The notes under the pieces are model-generated. The model did not search any database. It saw nothing but the letters and a program-made list of their open reading frames with translations, and was not told the origin of the DNA. A stretch of DNA of 64,000 nt from the NCBI RefSeq assembly GCF_032118995.1, contig NC_092650.1, positions 20,894,501 through 20,958,500 of the forward strand, given 5' to 3'. The DNA comes from Asterias amurensis (taxonomy: Eukaryota > Echinodermata > Asteroidea > Forcipulatida > Asteriidae). A program made the translations under genes and the position numbers. Below, in pieces: positions 8,797 to 23,700 of this stretch. Every line of letters starts with the position of its first letter. The stretch's first letter is position 1.

Positions 8797-11700
8797 GTAA
8801 GCTTATTTTCGAACAAACAAAACTTTTTTTTACAAACAAATCATACAAAAAGATATAGGCCAATACATAGGCCGACACTCTTAAAGACACTGGACAGCTT
8901 TGGTAATTGTCAAAGACCAGTCTTCTGACTTGGTGTATCTCAACATATGCACAAAATAACAAACCTGTGAAAATTTGAACTCAATGGGTCGTCGAAGTTG
9001 CGAGTCACAATGTTTCTCTATATCCATTGCGTGTTCCAAAGTAAGTTTGTAAGCTAACAATGGAGCCCTAACAATTATTTTGAGTATTCGATTACCAGTA
9101 GTGTCCACTGCCTTAAAATCTAACTGGTCAGAATTGACTTGGATTCCGGGTCACACGGGGCGTGACTCACGGGTCAGGCTGACTGTGGGCTGACCCGGTC
9201 AGTGCTTTATACACCGAATTACAAAAAAAAATTATGTGTGACCTCCATGGTCTGACCTTTTCTTGGGCCAACTTTGACCCGGATTCCGAGTCATCTTGAC
9301 CCAGAAACGAGTCAGGCCCCTTATTATGGGACCCGAAATCCGGGTCAACTTTCACCTTGTATAGTTCAAGTGTGAAGTAACTAGTTATAAAGTGTTGTCT
9401 TCATGAGTTTTACTTTCGCACTTGTAGGTCCCCTACTTTTAAAAACATAATTGGAGCCCCCCCCTCCCTTCCTTTCGCCATAAGATGGTAATCCGTCACG
9501 AAATTACCTAATATTAAAAAGATTGCTGTCATTTGACCAATGGGTACACCTTTACTCAGGTTCAGGGCATTTTCTCTTTTGTAAAAGGGCCCCCTGTTGA
9601 GGAAAATTGTAAATTTCTACTGATAGCATTTGACGGGCACCAAGGCAACAACCGGGGCATGGAGGCAATGGCCTCCGCTCCGTGAAGTATCTGGCCTGCA
9701 TGTTTGACAGATCAAATCAGTCTGTATCAATGTGTTCCTTTTATCACTAGTTAATGGGGCTTATCTCCCGAGTCCATTTGAGCATGTAAAGGTTTAACGC
9801 TGCTGATCAATAGCAAATAAAGGCACACATCTTTTAAGCAGATTTTAGACAAATTGTTGAAGACGTTTCTTGGTAGCATACCGTTGAGGACCACGAGCTA
9901 TGTACGTGACGAATTATAAACCATCACGTGGCATCACGTTTTAGTCAAAGGTTTTGTCCGCGAATTCGGCCAAACGACGAAACATGTTTGTGCTTCGCCC
10001 ACTTTTAGCACACGTTCATGGGCACATATATATAGATGGCGAAAATTGAAAGTGGGAGGGGTGGGGCAGTCTCTTACATCTTTAGTATTTCAGACATACT
10101 TTTTTTTTCAAATAGGACTTGGATTTTTACCATGGTATTCGTATCGAGTATTTAAAATAGAGTTAAATATAATTATTTTCTACAACCGTTACATCCTTGA
10201 TACAAATCGACAGGCCCCATATACTGTCGGTCCCAAGTTTGGTATTTATCATGCCCTCGTCTGGCCCCATCTTAAAACTGTTTTTGCCGCATCAATATTT
10301 TTCGTCCACTGCGAGAGTAAGGACCCAATCCAATATTAAAGGCACTGGACACCTTTAGTAATTGTTAAAATCTGTGAACATTTTGACTCAATTGTTCGTC
10401 GAATGGAAGAAAAAACATCCTTGTCGCACAAGTTGTGTGGTTTAATTAAGATGCTCGATTTCGAGACCTCAGCTCTGAGGACTCAAATTCAATTCAAGTT
10501 ATTATTTCAGTGAGAAATTACTCCTTTCTCGAGAACAACGTTACTTCAGAGGGAGCCGTTCTCTCAGTATTTTATAGTATCCATTGCCCACTACCAATTA
10601 CGTCTTTATGGTAACAATTGTTTTGAGTTCCTAGTGCCTTTAAACTTGAACAGTCTTGAATGAAAAAAGTTGTATGAAGACCCCAACGACGAACTTTGGA
10701 AATGTTTTTACATGACAGCGGTTACAGCCTACGCTCAACAAACCGCAGAACTATAATGCTTGTGGTCAGATATTTTATGACTCTGTTAAAGTGTTAGTGA
10801 AAGGTTGATCAGTATTTTTGTGATGGATGACATTTTAAAGACTTTAATGATGAAATGTTTATGACCGTCCCCTCCCTTTTTTTATTTGAGTAAATTTAAG
10901 GAGACGTCATATTTCAGTTGCGTGGGTTAAATCTAATTATGTTTCCACTCACTACAAAAAATCAGAGTTACGGAAACTTTCTACAACGAACAGACTCACT
11001 AAAAGTCACTGGAAACTATTTGTAATTGTCATGGACCAGTCTTCTCACTTGGTGTATCTCTACATATGCACCAAATAATAAACATGTGAACATTTGAACT
11101 CAATTGGTCATCGATGCTGCGAGATAATAATGGAAGAAAAAACACCCTTGTCAGACAAACTTGTGTGTTTTCAGATGCTTGATTTCGAGACCTCAGAACT
11201 GACTTCTTTCTCGAAAACTACGTTTCTTCAGAGGGAGCAGTTTCTCACAATGTTCTAATTTATTCTATCAACAGCTCTCAATTGCTTGTGATTTTCTTTT
11301 ATGCCAACAATTATTTTGAGTTATTACTATTGGTGTCCAGTACCTTTAAACTCAGACAGTCATGAATGAAAAAAGTTGTGTGTTCTTTCTCGAAAACTAC
11401 GTTTCTTCAGAATCAGAGGGAGCTGTTTCTCACAATGTTTTACACTTTTAACATATCCCCATTGCTTGTTAACAAGTATTTTTTATGGCAACAAATATTT
11501 TGAGTAATTACTATGAAAACATTGGCTGAAATGTTGCCCCAAACAGACATCTTCTTGGTCCTTAGATGTTCCATGCAGAAAGGGTGCATTGCTATTTTAA
11601 ATCACACTTTTATCGAGAGCCAGCACTTCACCAGCTCGTAGACAATGATCTTGTAAACTTCCTTTGAAATTTACGTTTGTTTTACCATGTTCTTTTTACA

Positions 11701-14700
11701 TGATCGTTCCCTTTTGGATATTATGTCCAAATTGACAAAACTATCTTGTTGTGACTTTGTGAACAGGGACTTTTTGGTGACTCGTGCTGTTGTCCTGCCC
11801 GACCTGCTTAGCAGTAATAAGAGTACATGTACATTATTAATTGATAGTCAATACACTTCGTTTGTATACCGCCTCAGGCAACCCACATCAGACGACGTGG
11901 TCAAAAACCCCATTAAAAAGTATTTACTTTTCGCGCCTATAACGTAAAACCTTAGCGGTTATTTTGTGGAGCTTCTTTTGAAGTCTGATGGCGGTCGATG
12001 GCGGTCCCGAAGTGTGAATTATCGATTAGAACATTTTTTCCCTCCATGATTTGAATAGGATAAGTTTAAACGAAGCTTGGGAATTAACAGATTCTATAAA
12101 ATGAGAATTTCGTTAATGATGAAGATTTTTCTGTGAATGAACAAGTAATCCGGTTTTTACCCCCTTACCTCTTTCCACTTCGTCTGTTGTGTCATGATGG
12201 TCCATTATTATGTCCCTTTTCAATTTCATTCATCTTTTTATAAAATCCCGTTTAAATTAGTCCTCATTATTGTTACCAACGGGTAAAGCCGTAAAGCTGC
12301 AAAGCCTCCAACACTTTTGTTTGTCACGAAACCTGTTTAACTGTATTTTTGAGGCATGAACAGAGTCTTGTTCCTGGCCTTCGTCAATGCGTTATGTTCA
12401 CTGAATAAGGACCTGTGGACTCTCCAGTCAGCAGAGAGCAAGGACCCCTTACTCCTTACATTATGTCCCCATCTATTTTTTACCTTGATGGCAAGATGGG
12501 TACTACCGGTCAGGACCGCACGTGAGAATTGCTGAGGCAGAAAATCGGCAACAATTCCGGTCAGACTGACAATACGCCAACGGCAAAGGCCCACTTTACC
12601 TACAACAAACTACTCCACAGGTTGTGAAAGAGCAGCCCCTAGATAAAAGAAACGTGTTGAAGAAGAGGTCTCTCAACCCCTCGATCGTCCTGGGTGTTTT
12701 TTAGGGGCAAGGTTTGCTCTGGTACAGGTAGGTTAATTGGTGATTACGCAATGTTCGTGTCCTCGCATGGCTCCTGTAGCGTCCTTTGATGTCTTGAAAA
12801 GGGGGCGTACCCATTGTGAAGTGCTCACTTCTAGTAAAATTAAGAGTAAACAGGGTGAATACACTTTCAGGCAACGCCAAACGCCCCCCCCCCCCCCCAA
12901 AAAAAAAAAAAAAAAAAAAAAGGAAGAAAAAAAAGAGAAAAAAAAGAGCGTGCTTTGAAAGTTCATTTAGAGAAATTTACAAATCGTTCGATGAGGAGTG
13001 AAAGACCTGGGAGTTGAGGCGACACGTTTTGGGACACCTTACGGGTAAAACGCGTTAATTACACGGGGACATAATCTCTCTCTGCCGCATTCTATTTAAA
13101 AGACCGGGCATCAGGGAGCTCACCACAATCCCAAAACCCCATCGTGTTTTTTTAATCGAATCTGTTTTTGTCAGCCCGAGCCTGGCGTTTATTGTCCTGC
13201 TTTTGTAAACCTTGGATTTAATTGCGGGGACAATAATGTGTCTGGCGTTCTTCGTGTATACATGGGGGTAGAATTAGACAAGGGGCGGGTGGTTACCCTT
13301 TTCTCATGGCGATGATCCATTAATTTTGAAGGTAACGAACTGTCTGGGTTATTGTTCAACACAGAAGGGGTTGTCGTACATTCACCATCAGAAAGTAAGA
13401 TAAATTAGGACGAGATTAGCTGCAGTAATATCCCAAAATTGTCTGCAGTCTGAAAGTTGAGACATTAATAATCGTTAGGGGTTCTAAACCACTTAGGGTG
13501 TTTTTTGAAATTGATTTTATAACCCATTAGATTAGGCTATAATGTTTTTATTGAGCTGCTTTATTTCTCTTTGTATTTCGATTCATACCTTGCCACATGG
13601 AGGAATTTATTCCTCCGTGCTTGCCCTTATTTATCTTGCCAACTATAGTCATGGCGGCAGTCGTAGTTGTGACAGGGGGTTCCAAACTCAACACATTATA
13701 TTTGAAATTGATTTGGTAACCCAGTTTAGCAAGCTTTACTGTTTTTTAATGAGCTGCCTTTATTTCTCCTCGTATTTCGATTAATTTATCTTGCCAACTA
13801 TATGTCGGCAGACGTAGTTTGGACAATAATAATCGTTAGGTTCCAAGCTCACCAGATAATGTTGATCGTTCTCAGGGCGGTTTGGAAATTGATTTGTATA
13901 AACTCACTCAAGCAAACTATACCCATTTTTTGAGCAGCTATACTTACGCATTTCTCCTCGCATTTCGATCCATTTATCTAGCATTCACTTGGCAACTGTT
14001 TTATGTCTGCAGTCGTATAATTGATACATGAAAGGAAGTGGACACTATTGGTAATTACTCATAATAACTAGTAGCATAAAACCTTGCGTAGTAACGAGTA
14101 ATGGGGAGAGGTTGATGGTATATAAAACACTGTAACGGCTCCCTCTGAAGTGACGTAGTTTTCTAGAAAGAACTAGTTTTCAACGAATTTGAATAAGAAT
14201 TTTGAGGTCTCGAAATCAAGCATCTGAAGCACACAATGTCGTGTATCAAGGGTGTTTTTTCTTTCATTACTATCTCGCAACTTCGATGACCAAATTGAGC
14301 TCAAGTTTTCACATTAAAAAAAAAAACTATGATCATGTTGAGATGCATGTTGAGAATACCAATTGTGTCCAGTGTCTTTAAGGGTTCCAAACTCAACAGA
14401 TCTGCACGTTTCTGTGTACCGTTCCAGGCATTGAAATTCATCTTTTTAGAGTGCAAGACCATTTCATAGCAAAGGGCACTTACATTGGAAAATCTCAAGT
14501 CCATGGGCAATTTTTGAAGGGGCACCAAGGCCATGACCGGGGCATCAGAGAGCCATAGCCCTTCATGCTATTCCAGCTCTGCCATATTTTCTGAGCGTGT
14601 CCATTCCAAAAATATCAGGCCTGATGCTTCGTTTTTGAAAGGGCAAGGGCACAAAGGCATTTTCACTCATAGAAAGGGGCATCCTATGAGGAACATGTAC

Positions 14701-17700
14701 ATTTTGCTGGAGCATGTTTTGACCAGGGGGCATTGAGGCAATCACCTTCGTTGCCTCCGCGAAGTATCAGGCCTGAAATTTATGTTTAAACATCTTATTC
14801 AAGACCGCCTCATAATGTTAATTCTGTTGTGAACGTGTGATATTGGCCTATATTTACACCTCTATACTGTCAACTCATCTCGCCTGGTCTTGGCGCTTAT
14901 AAGACGGCGGAATCAGCTCACCTGTGACACGCCACGGTTGTACACGATACCAATATAAAAGTACCCCGTGGTAGAAAATTAAATCGGGGGAACCCAATAA
15001 AGCTGTCGGTAGGGATGAAAAGGCAACATCTCAGCACCAAGTTCTTAACTCTGATCCTTAAGACCGGCATCCTCACACGGCGTGTGGAGCAACCCAGCGG
15101 CTGTCGACCTCCATTCAGGGGTCGAGACTCCGTAGATTTAGGTTAAAGTGACGGCATGATTGCTCGACTCAACCCTTGCGGGACATCAACCTATTCTGAT
15201 GGCAATTCTGGGAGGAGACGCTCGAATTCTGGTGTGGTGTCATTTTTCTAGTGTGACCTTTTTAAAGGCACTGGACACTATTGGTAATTACTCTAAATAA
15301 TTGATAGCATAACAACTTACATGTAATGAACAATGGAGAGCTGTTGATAATCTACAACATTGTGAGAAACAGCTTCCTCTGAAGTAGCGTTTTTTTTTTT
15401 TTTTTTTTTTTGAAAAAGGTAATTTCTCACTCCAATAAAAATATTTCAGCTGAAGCCTTTTATTATGCATCTGAAATCACACACCATTATGCAAGAAGGG
15501 TTTTTTCTTCATTATTCTCTTGTAAATTTGATGACCAATTGAACCCCAGTATACACAAATTGAGAATACTGAGAATTGACAATATTACCAGACGTGTCCA
15601 GTGCCTTTAAAGTCATAAGTTAAATGATTTCAAATGACATACATTTGGAATGATGTCACAGACATACCATAACAAGCTTGTGGAAGTTTGGGCTCACCCA
15701 AGACTGTTTTCATCTCAAAAATTATCAGAAAAGTTAGTTATTTTAGGGTTTTTCCATGGACAGTGAATTGATTTGGTGGAATCTTTTTGCCATAAATAAA
15801 AGGAGGTCACGCACTCCCGGTCAGTCACTCCCTACCCATCTTGGGCTGTACACTGTGCTGGATTGTCAAAGCACCCAGCCGTAGCTAACGCCTGCTTCGG
15901 TGACTGTCCAAGATGGGGGTTCTGAAAAGAAATCGCAGATCACAGAGGAGGGAAGACAACAGACAAGGAGCTCTTAAACATGTTTACAAGGCTGGTCATT
16001 TGGGGCCAGCTATCCTCTCTCTTTGATGACGTCTCGACCCTGGTTCGGTTGTAATAGATAATGAGAGTGATTTATAAACATTGAAGGTAAAAGAAGAACT
16101 CGCAATTATCAAAAGTAAGAATAGTCTTGCCCTTTGGATGTTTCGACTTCGGGAAAACATCTTTTGTTGGTGGGTTCACTACCCGGTGACAATCCCAAGT
16201 TGTTTAAATGAGGCAAAACTACATTCAGCTGTTTGTGTACATCATTATGGGCCTATATTCATTACACACATAACATCAAGGATACCGACCTGCTTTGGGT
16301 AACTGGTACACATGCCTTCAAAAGTTAATTATACGCTCTCTGGATTTTTAGTTAAAGGCACTGGACACTTTTGGTAATTAGTCAAAATATAAATATGTTG
16401 GCATACAGACTAACTTGGTAACGAACAACGGAGAGCTAATGATATTAGCACCATAGGGAAAGGTCATAACCCTGTTTAACAGCTTGGGAAGAGCGACTCC
16501 ATTGGAGTAACGTGTAGTTTCGTGAGAAAGAGGTACATGTTCAGAGTCTAGAAAAGAGCCTAGAAAAGACTTGAAGTCTGTTGTCAGTCCTCTGAAACCA
16601 CACACAAAATTGTGCAACAAGTGTGTTTGTTCTTTTATTATTTTCTTGCAACTTCGATGTCCAATTTTGCTCAATTAGTGTTCACAGATTTGTTATTGTA
16701 TGCATACTTATATGTTGAGATACTCCAAGTGGGAGTACTGGTCTTTGACATTAATTTTACCAAACGAGCCTCATGCGCCTTTATACGGGATACTTTTTAG
16801 GTGTTAAAGTCGAAGATGACTAAAACAAACGGGTTTTAGTTTTTTTATCAGCCCTAAATCTACTGTATCTTATCTATAGTTTGCCTATGTGTTACTGGAA
16901 GTAGACCAGTGTTCGTTGGTTTTAACTTAACCTAAAATCATTTCGCAAAGTGGTCTTTGATTTTGAACGTGAAAAATGCCTCACAGTTAGGATATGTCTT
17001 ATAGAAGTAAAACTCCAAAGATGCGTTTAAAAAAGATGGTTGTTTTTACAATCAGTATTACTTAGCCTTGATTCCATAAAAAGGGGGTTGGACTTCATGA
17101 CAAGCACTTAGGCCTATACCGTCGCTTTTGGCCTATTTTGATATTCAACAGAATTCCCAAAGCTGCTTATATTACGTGTTAAAGGAAGGTCGAAAAGATG
17201 ATAAGCCTATGGAACGTTAACGGTCTTGAGTTGAGGAGGTCTTGACATAGAGTAACCTCACAGTGAATTGTTCTGGTGAAGATTAGTCTTACAAAGCTCA
17301 TCCAAGAACGACGCTGCGGACTGGCCTTTTCTTCATCTACTCTGATCCCTTAAAGGCGCTGAACAAGATTGGCAGTTTTTCACTTGGTGTATCCCAACAT
17401 ATTTATGCACCATAAAATAACAAGCCAGTGACAATTTGGGTTCAGTTGGTCATCGAATTTGTTAGAGAAAAATGAAAGACAAAACTCCCTTGTTGCATTA
17501 AGTGCTTTCAGATTCCTAATAAAAAGACATCTGGTCTGAAGTATTTTATATGAGTGAGAAATTACCTCTTTCTGAAAAACTATACGTTATTCAGAGGGAG
17601 CCGTTTCTCACAATGTTTTATCAAGCTCTTTGCCAAGTAGGCCCAAGTTTTTAGGCTAACAATTATTCTGTGCAATCACCAATAGTTTCCATGCCTTTAA

Positions 17701-20700
17701 AGAAATTTATAAGGTTGCAGCATGTCAGTGGTGCACTAGTTTATATTGATGCCATGCAAAGATCTTGCAGTATCAGGTCAAAGGAAGCAGAAACTGATCT
17801 TCTGAAGACATCAAGAATTTGGGTACCTTTTTAAAATGTCCATAGATATACATTAAACAGGGTTTGAAGATAGTGATAGTGGAAAGCTTCCCTTCAAATA
17901 TTACTTACTGAGGTGCTGTAGTTTTTGAGAAATGAGTAAAACAGTGTCATGAAAATACGTTTGTAAATGATTAAAATAATTTTCGTCTCACGAGACGAAA
18001 ATGATTTTCATGACATTGTTTTACTCATTTCCCAAAAAGTACAGCACCTCAGCACGTAATATTTTTCAGGGAAGCTTTCTACTATCATTATCTTCAAACT
18101 GTGTAAGTTTAGTGTAAATCTGTGGAATTGTGTTTTTTGTCCTACACAAGTTGCATAGACCCTTTAAAAAGGAAAGAGGAGAGTTTAGTAGTAGGCCTAC
18201 AATACATTACAACATTCTTCGTAGTACAACAACAACACGATTTAGTCTAGAAGAAGGGGAGGTTTTTGTACCTAAAAAAAAGGGGGAGGTTTAGTCGTAG
18301 GCCTACAATACATTACAACATCTGGCTTGCAACTTGCTGACTGTGTCGGTGGTGTACAGTGTACGTTACCGTCCAAAATGCGATTAATGTTTTTGTTCCG
18401 CTTTGTAAGAGGTTTTATAATGAAAGACAAGAAGAAATCTCAATCTCCTTGGTACACCTTTGTTGAGAAACTTGTTTGACAAATCGCCTTATCGACTTAT
18501 ATCTTAAATATACAGGAAGGTTTTCGGTTTCTGAGAATCCTGCTTGTTTGCACATATCCACACGTGCACCACGTTCTAGAAATGTCCAAGTTCACAATGG
18601 GAATTCGAACACAACGGATTCTGACGTGTAAACAAAGAGGCTTTTGTTGGTGGTCGATTACAGTTTTGGGGTCAGATGGCAAGCCTTTAGTGCGTTCTGT
18701 TTTTCAAAACCACACCAGAACAAAGAAACATGAGTCAAGATATTAAAAGGTCAACATTATTTGATGATAACAGGGAACAGGGATTTATGCTGTATACATA
18801 TTATGATTCAATGATCATGTTTTTGTTTTTATCACAAAAATACCAACTCGTAGTCTCAATATTCACGCGAAAACGCGGGGGAAAAAAGTGTTTTCGAGAA
18901 GGTTTCGTAGCGAAATAACTTCACTGTATCTATAATATACAAAAGGCGATATTAGTTTTCCCAATAAATTTTCTACCATTGTTCGCTTTCTTAAAACTTT
19001 CTCAGAGCTCACATTGGATACCAGGAATGTTTTGATTTTGGAGGGGTACAAGTCCTTTCGTATGAAGCGATGAGGGGGAGGATTTTTAGTATGTTAAAGC
19101 CAGTGGACACTATTGGTAAATGTCAAAGACAAGTCTTCTCACTTGGTGTACCTCAACATATGCATAAAATAACAAACCTGTGAAAATTTGAGCTCGATTG
19201 GTCATCGGAGTTGCGAGATAACTATGAAAGAAAAAACACCCTTGTCACACGAAGTTGTGTGCGTTTAGATGGTTGATTTCGAGACCTCAAATTCTAAACT
19301 TGAGGTCTCGAAATCAAGTTCGTTGAAAATTACTTCTTTCTCGAAAAAACTCCACTTCAGAGGGAGCCATTTCTCACAATGTTTTATATGCTGGTGCAGA
19401 AAGTCTACGAAATCAGGAATGATGAAATTGAGCCCTGGTCACCGTCGGTTCCCCCTCGATAAATGACCTCAGCAGTCAGATCGGGTACTGAGCTAGTCGT
19501 AATGGGGTCACTCTCTTCATTAGAGGGTCTTCAAGAAGCAAGGACGTCCATTCCAGGTGATGCCCCGAGCACAAACCGCAAACCTAGATATTTTCATGTC
19601 ATCTGAGACAATCAAAGTTTCCTGGAATCTTCAAGTGAGTTTGTCAGCAAAATGAGGTCCCCGTTGGGCAGAAGATCTGTGAAGCCCGATTGGCGTCCCC
19701 TTTTTAAAGACACTTGACACCTTGGTAATTGCCAAAGACTAGTATTCTCACTTAGTGTATCGGTGGTGGTCATCGATGTTGCAAGAGAAATAATAAAAGA
19801 AAAAACTCCCTCTGTAGGCCTGAAGTATGTTATTATTTGAGAGTGAGAAATTACCGCTTTCTCAAAAACGACGCTATTTTCAGCAGAGGGAGCCGTTTCT
19901 CACAATGTTTTATACGATGAAAGGCCTCCATTGCTCGTATACAAAGTTAGTTTATGCTAAAGATTATTTTGAGTAATAATTATCAATAGTGTCCAGTGCC
20001 TTTAAGTGAACTTTCCAAGGAAATAAAACCAGTCTCTCAACTTACACATGACCTTTGCTGTTAATCGAGCATTACTTTGTGGTAATTTGATTTTGGGGAT
20101 GGAATACTTATGTTACGGGAAGGAAAGGTGTAAACGCAGGAGGGTGCATGATTCTACTTTAGAGACTTTTTGTTGGCCCTTGTCCATAAAACCGCATTAT
20201 TGATTTTTGTGAACTTAATGGATATCCGGTTTAGAGAATTTTAAGGATCAGTAGGTTTGATTTGTTTATTGACCTGTGTAAATTGAATGGATTTGTTTAT
20301 TTATTGTTCTTTATACCTGGTATCCCATTGTTTATGCCCTTGACGTCTTTTCATGGAACAGCAGGTTATAACAATAATAGGCTGTAATCAGCATTTGACT
20401 ATAAAAGAAAACAAAAAAAAGAAAGGGGAAAAACACACATTCATCAAGAGTGACATTCTCAAAGTGGCGAACTCAAGAATTGTGACCAAGGCCCGATTTG
20501 AGTTTCTCATGATGTTTATGCGGGGGAAAAAAGAAGAACCCAAACAAACACTTGCGACCACAGGCGCAAATCCTGGGGGCGTGAGTCTTATGTCAAAATA
20601 ATCAGATGATTTATGCTATAGTTCTCAAAGCGTGGAGGAAGAAACCTCCATGCATAGTTGGGAAAGGTAGTTGATGCTGTCCTGCAACCTATACATCCCA

Positions 20701-23700
20701 AATTGGGAGATTGTAATTGCTTGCAGCTTGCAGTAACTGATCCAGATCCAGATCTACGTACCAGCTCACAGTTTCTAGTGGATGAATTGATGCGTAGGCC
20801 TGCCTTCACCCTTTGGACTGTGAACAAGGGGATAACCCTGTTTCAGCCACACACAGGAGTAGACATGACAGACATGCCCCTGGTGGAAACATCCCCCTGG
20901 TGGGTTGATTTTGGGTGTGGCCGTCGTGTGTACAGGAGAATCTGGCCACCAGAAAGTTAACGCTGCCTGAAGGAGGATATTTCAAAAGAGGGCGCTATCA
21001 AAAGTATTATGTACACGGTTCGTTCTCTCGTCCCCAGCGCCTTTGCTGGGGCCGAGCGAAAACGGTTCGCTGATGGGGAGACAGAATCTCTGGGGACAGA
21101 ATCTCCTGCCACACGGGATTGTGATGTTTATGAGGCAATCTCTCATAAGCACTCATAAATTTCGTTCAAAAATGTAGTGAAGTTTTTGGTCTACTATACA
21201 GCATGCCAGAGTGTAGCCCCATAAATCGGTCCAATCCACAGATTAAACAACCCATATATGGGACATAAATGTAGCCTAACTAAGCCCGTGCTCTGTACCT
21301 AAATGTAACACTGTTACTACCTAAAGGTGTAGCTCGAGGATATCCAACTGGTATCCTGAGTGCTGACTGTGGAATACTAAAGGGCACGATAAGGCATGGG
21401 TTACATTTTGGGTTAAGGCTATCATTTTGGGTAAAGGTTACATTGAGGCATTACAGACATTTTAGGCATAACATTATTGAAAAAAAAATTAGGAATTGTA
21501 AAAATTGTACCTCCATTCCTAAAACTAGTAATGAAAAGTTCACTTGTGGAAGTTGGCACATTAACTCATCAACTTTAGAAATTTCATAACTTAAGAACTT
21601 AAGTGTAGGGCCCCTATAAACAAAATTTGAGAGAGCCACAAATACATCTTCAGAACTTAAACGTGGCGAAGTTTATGTTTTTTGTTTCTTAACCAGGCAA
21701 TATTAGTTGTATTCTCCCATTCAGCATAAACAAGATGCTGGCAAAGCTTGTATTTTGACAACCTGTCCGTAATGTTTCACTACAAATATCATTCCAGTAA
21801 TATTTAGACATGCAGAACTGAAAACCATGGGCTGTAGTTAGTACCCTTTGACCTTTATGTGATGGAATGATTAAGGGTTTAATACAAAAACGTGACTTGG
21901 GGTAAATTACAGAACATACGCTTAGGGCATAATAACAAGGTGTCAATTGGGTACACCATGGGTTTACAAGCGTCCCAAACAAAACAAACTGGTAGTGCAC
22001 TCCACTCGACCATGCCAATGTGTTTTTATAGTTCAGCTCTTGACAAAAATTCCAAAACAATTCGTTTTGTTCATGATTAAAAAAGGGTGATTTTTATAAG
22101 ATAACTGAATGCTACTATATAGTGCAGTATGCTTCTTATAAACCATTTGAAGTGTAAGCATGTCATATCATTGCCAACTTTGTATAAATACAAAGTTGGC
22201 AATGATATGTCATTGTTACATTTGTTGGTACTTAAATTAAGATATAATGGGGGAGAAGTTGGTAGGGGTACACAAAAATGTTTTGTTACTGGTATCATGG
22301 TAACTTACTCATACTTGAATAATGTTATAGGTAAAACTGTCATGACTTTTGCCAATATACTTTTAGCAAGCTGTCACCATCTTGGTCATGTTCCCTGTTT
22401 CCAATAACAGTATGGCACAAGACTATTATTTCCTCCAGCCTCAGTTTGGTTACAATGAGTTGGAATGAGTTGGAATGGAGTTTAATCAAGATGGCTCTAC
22501 CGTGATACAGGTCTATTGTATTATTATAAAATCTTGGTTAATTTATTTAAAATATTTTGTTCCACCAACAGATAGCGTTCACCAAGCAATATGGCCCAAT
22601 ATGGAAAGAGCGTCTGGGGTCATTGGAGTTCGTTAACCTTGCTGACCCCGAGCTGGTCGCATTGATGTATCGCCATGACAACAAGTATCCAATGAGGGTC
22701 GACATGAAACCATGGAAAGCGTACAGAATGCATCGCAACGAGTCTTTGGGTGTGCTCACACAGTAAGCTGAGATTAATAGTGTTCACAATCAGACAAAGT
22801 TTTATTCATGATATTTTTCAGCAGAATGTTTCCACAGGGCATGGAGCTGCTAAAGACAGTGGACACTATTGGTAATTACTCAAAATAATTATTAGCAAAA
22901 ACCTTACTTGCTAACAAGTAATGGGGAGCTGTTGATGGTACAAAACATTGTGAGAAACGGCTCCCTCTAAAGGACCGAGTAACATAGTTTTTGAGAAAGA
23001 AGTAATTTTCCGAGAATTTGATTTCAAGACTTCAGAATTAGGGTGTTTATCTGGAAAAAGGTTTAAACATTTGATGTTTTTTTCCCACTTTTTTTTATTT
23101 GTATATAGTTTTAAAACTTGTTTACCTGTTGTTGTTTTTTAAAGTGAAGGGCAACAGTGGCACAGAGCACGACGTCTACTCAGCAAGAAAATACTCCCGC
23201 CCCAAAAAGTTGGCGCTTACGTCGGGGTCATCAATGAAGTTATTGGGGACATGGTCGAAAGGTTACGCTACGTTCGGGATGTCACTAATAACCAGGAAGG
23301 TCTGGTACCTGAACTCACCAATGAGATGTACAAGTGGTCAATGGAATGTGAGTATACTGACAAAATGGTTGTGTACCTAGCACGCCAGTTTGATTTTCTT
23401 GAATGAAATAACAGAATTGACTGAAATATTATTTCAGTTAAGATTATATACATTTTCTGATTACATTTGCACCTATCACATGCCAGTGCCTGCAGGTCTG
23501 CAGTAAAATTGTGCTTAGGATTTGGTTCAAACAGCTTCCGATACAAAAAAGTCCTATCTATAGATGGAATGTCTATGAATCCTTTAGGATTTAAATAGGA
23601 TTCCTACTAGATTCTTATAAAATAGATTTTTCGTCTCTTCTTTGATTCCTACAAGATTCTTGTAGGTTTTTTTTTGTAAGGGATTCCCTCCCCCCCCCCC

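Noticed and set aside
8344..8928. 194-codon ORF as an intact protein
   Set aside because: Only 8350-8796 is coding; the rest is intron 1 beyond a strong donor, and the continuation is in exon 2.
12733..13001. ORFs rich in Pro/Lys or Phe/Gly
   Set aside because: They are translations of the C-run and A-run homopolymer tract.
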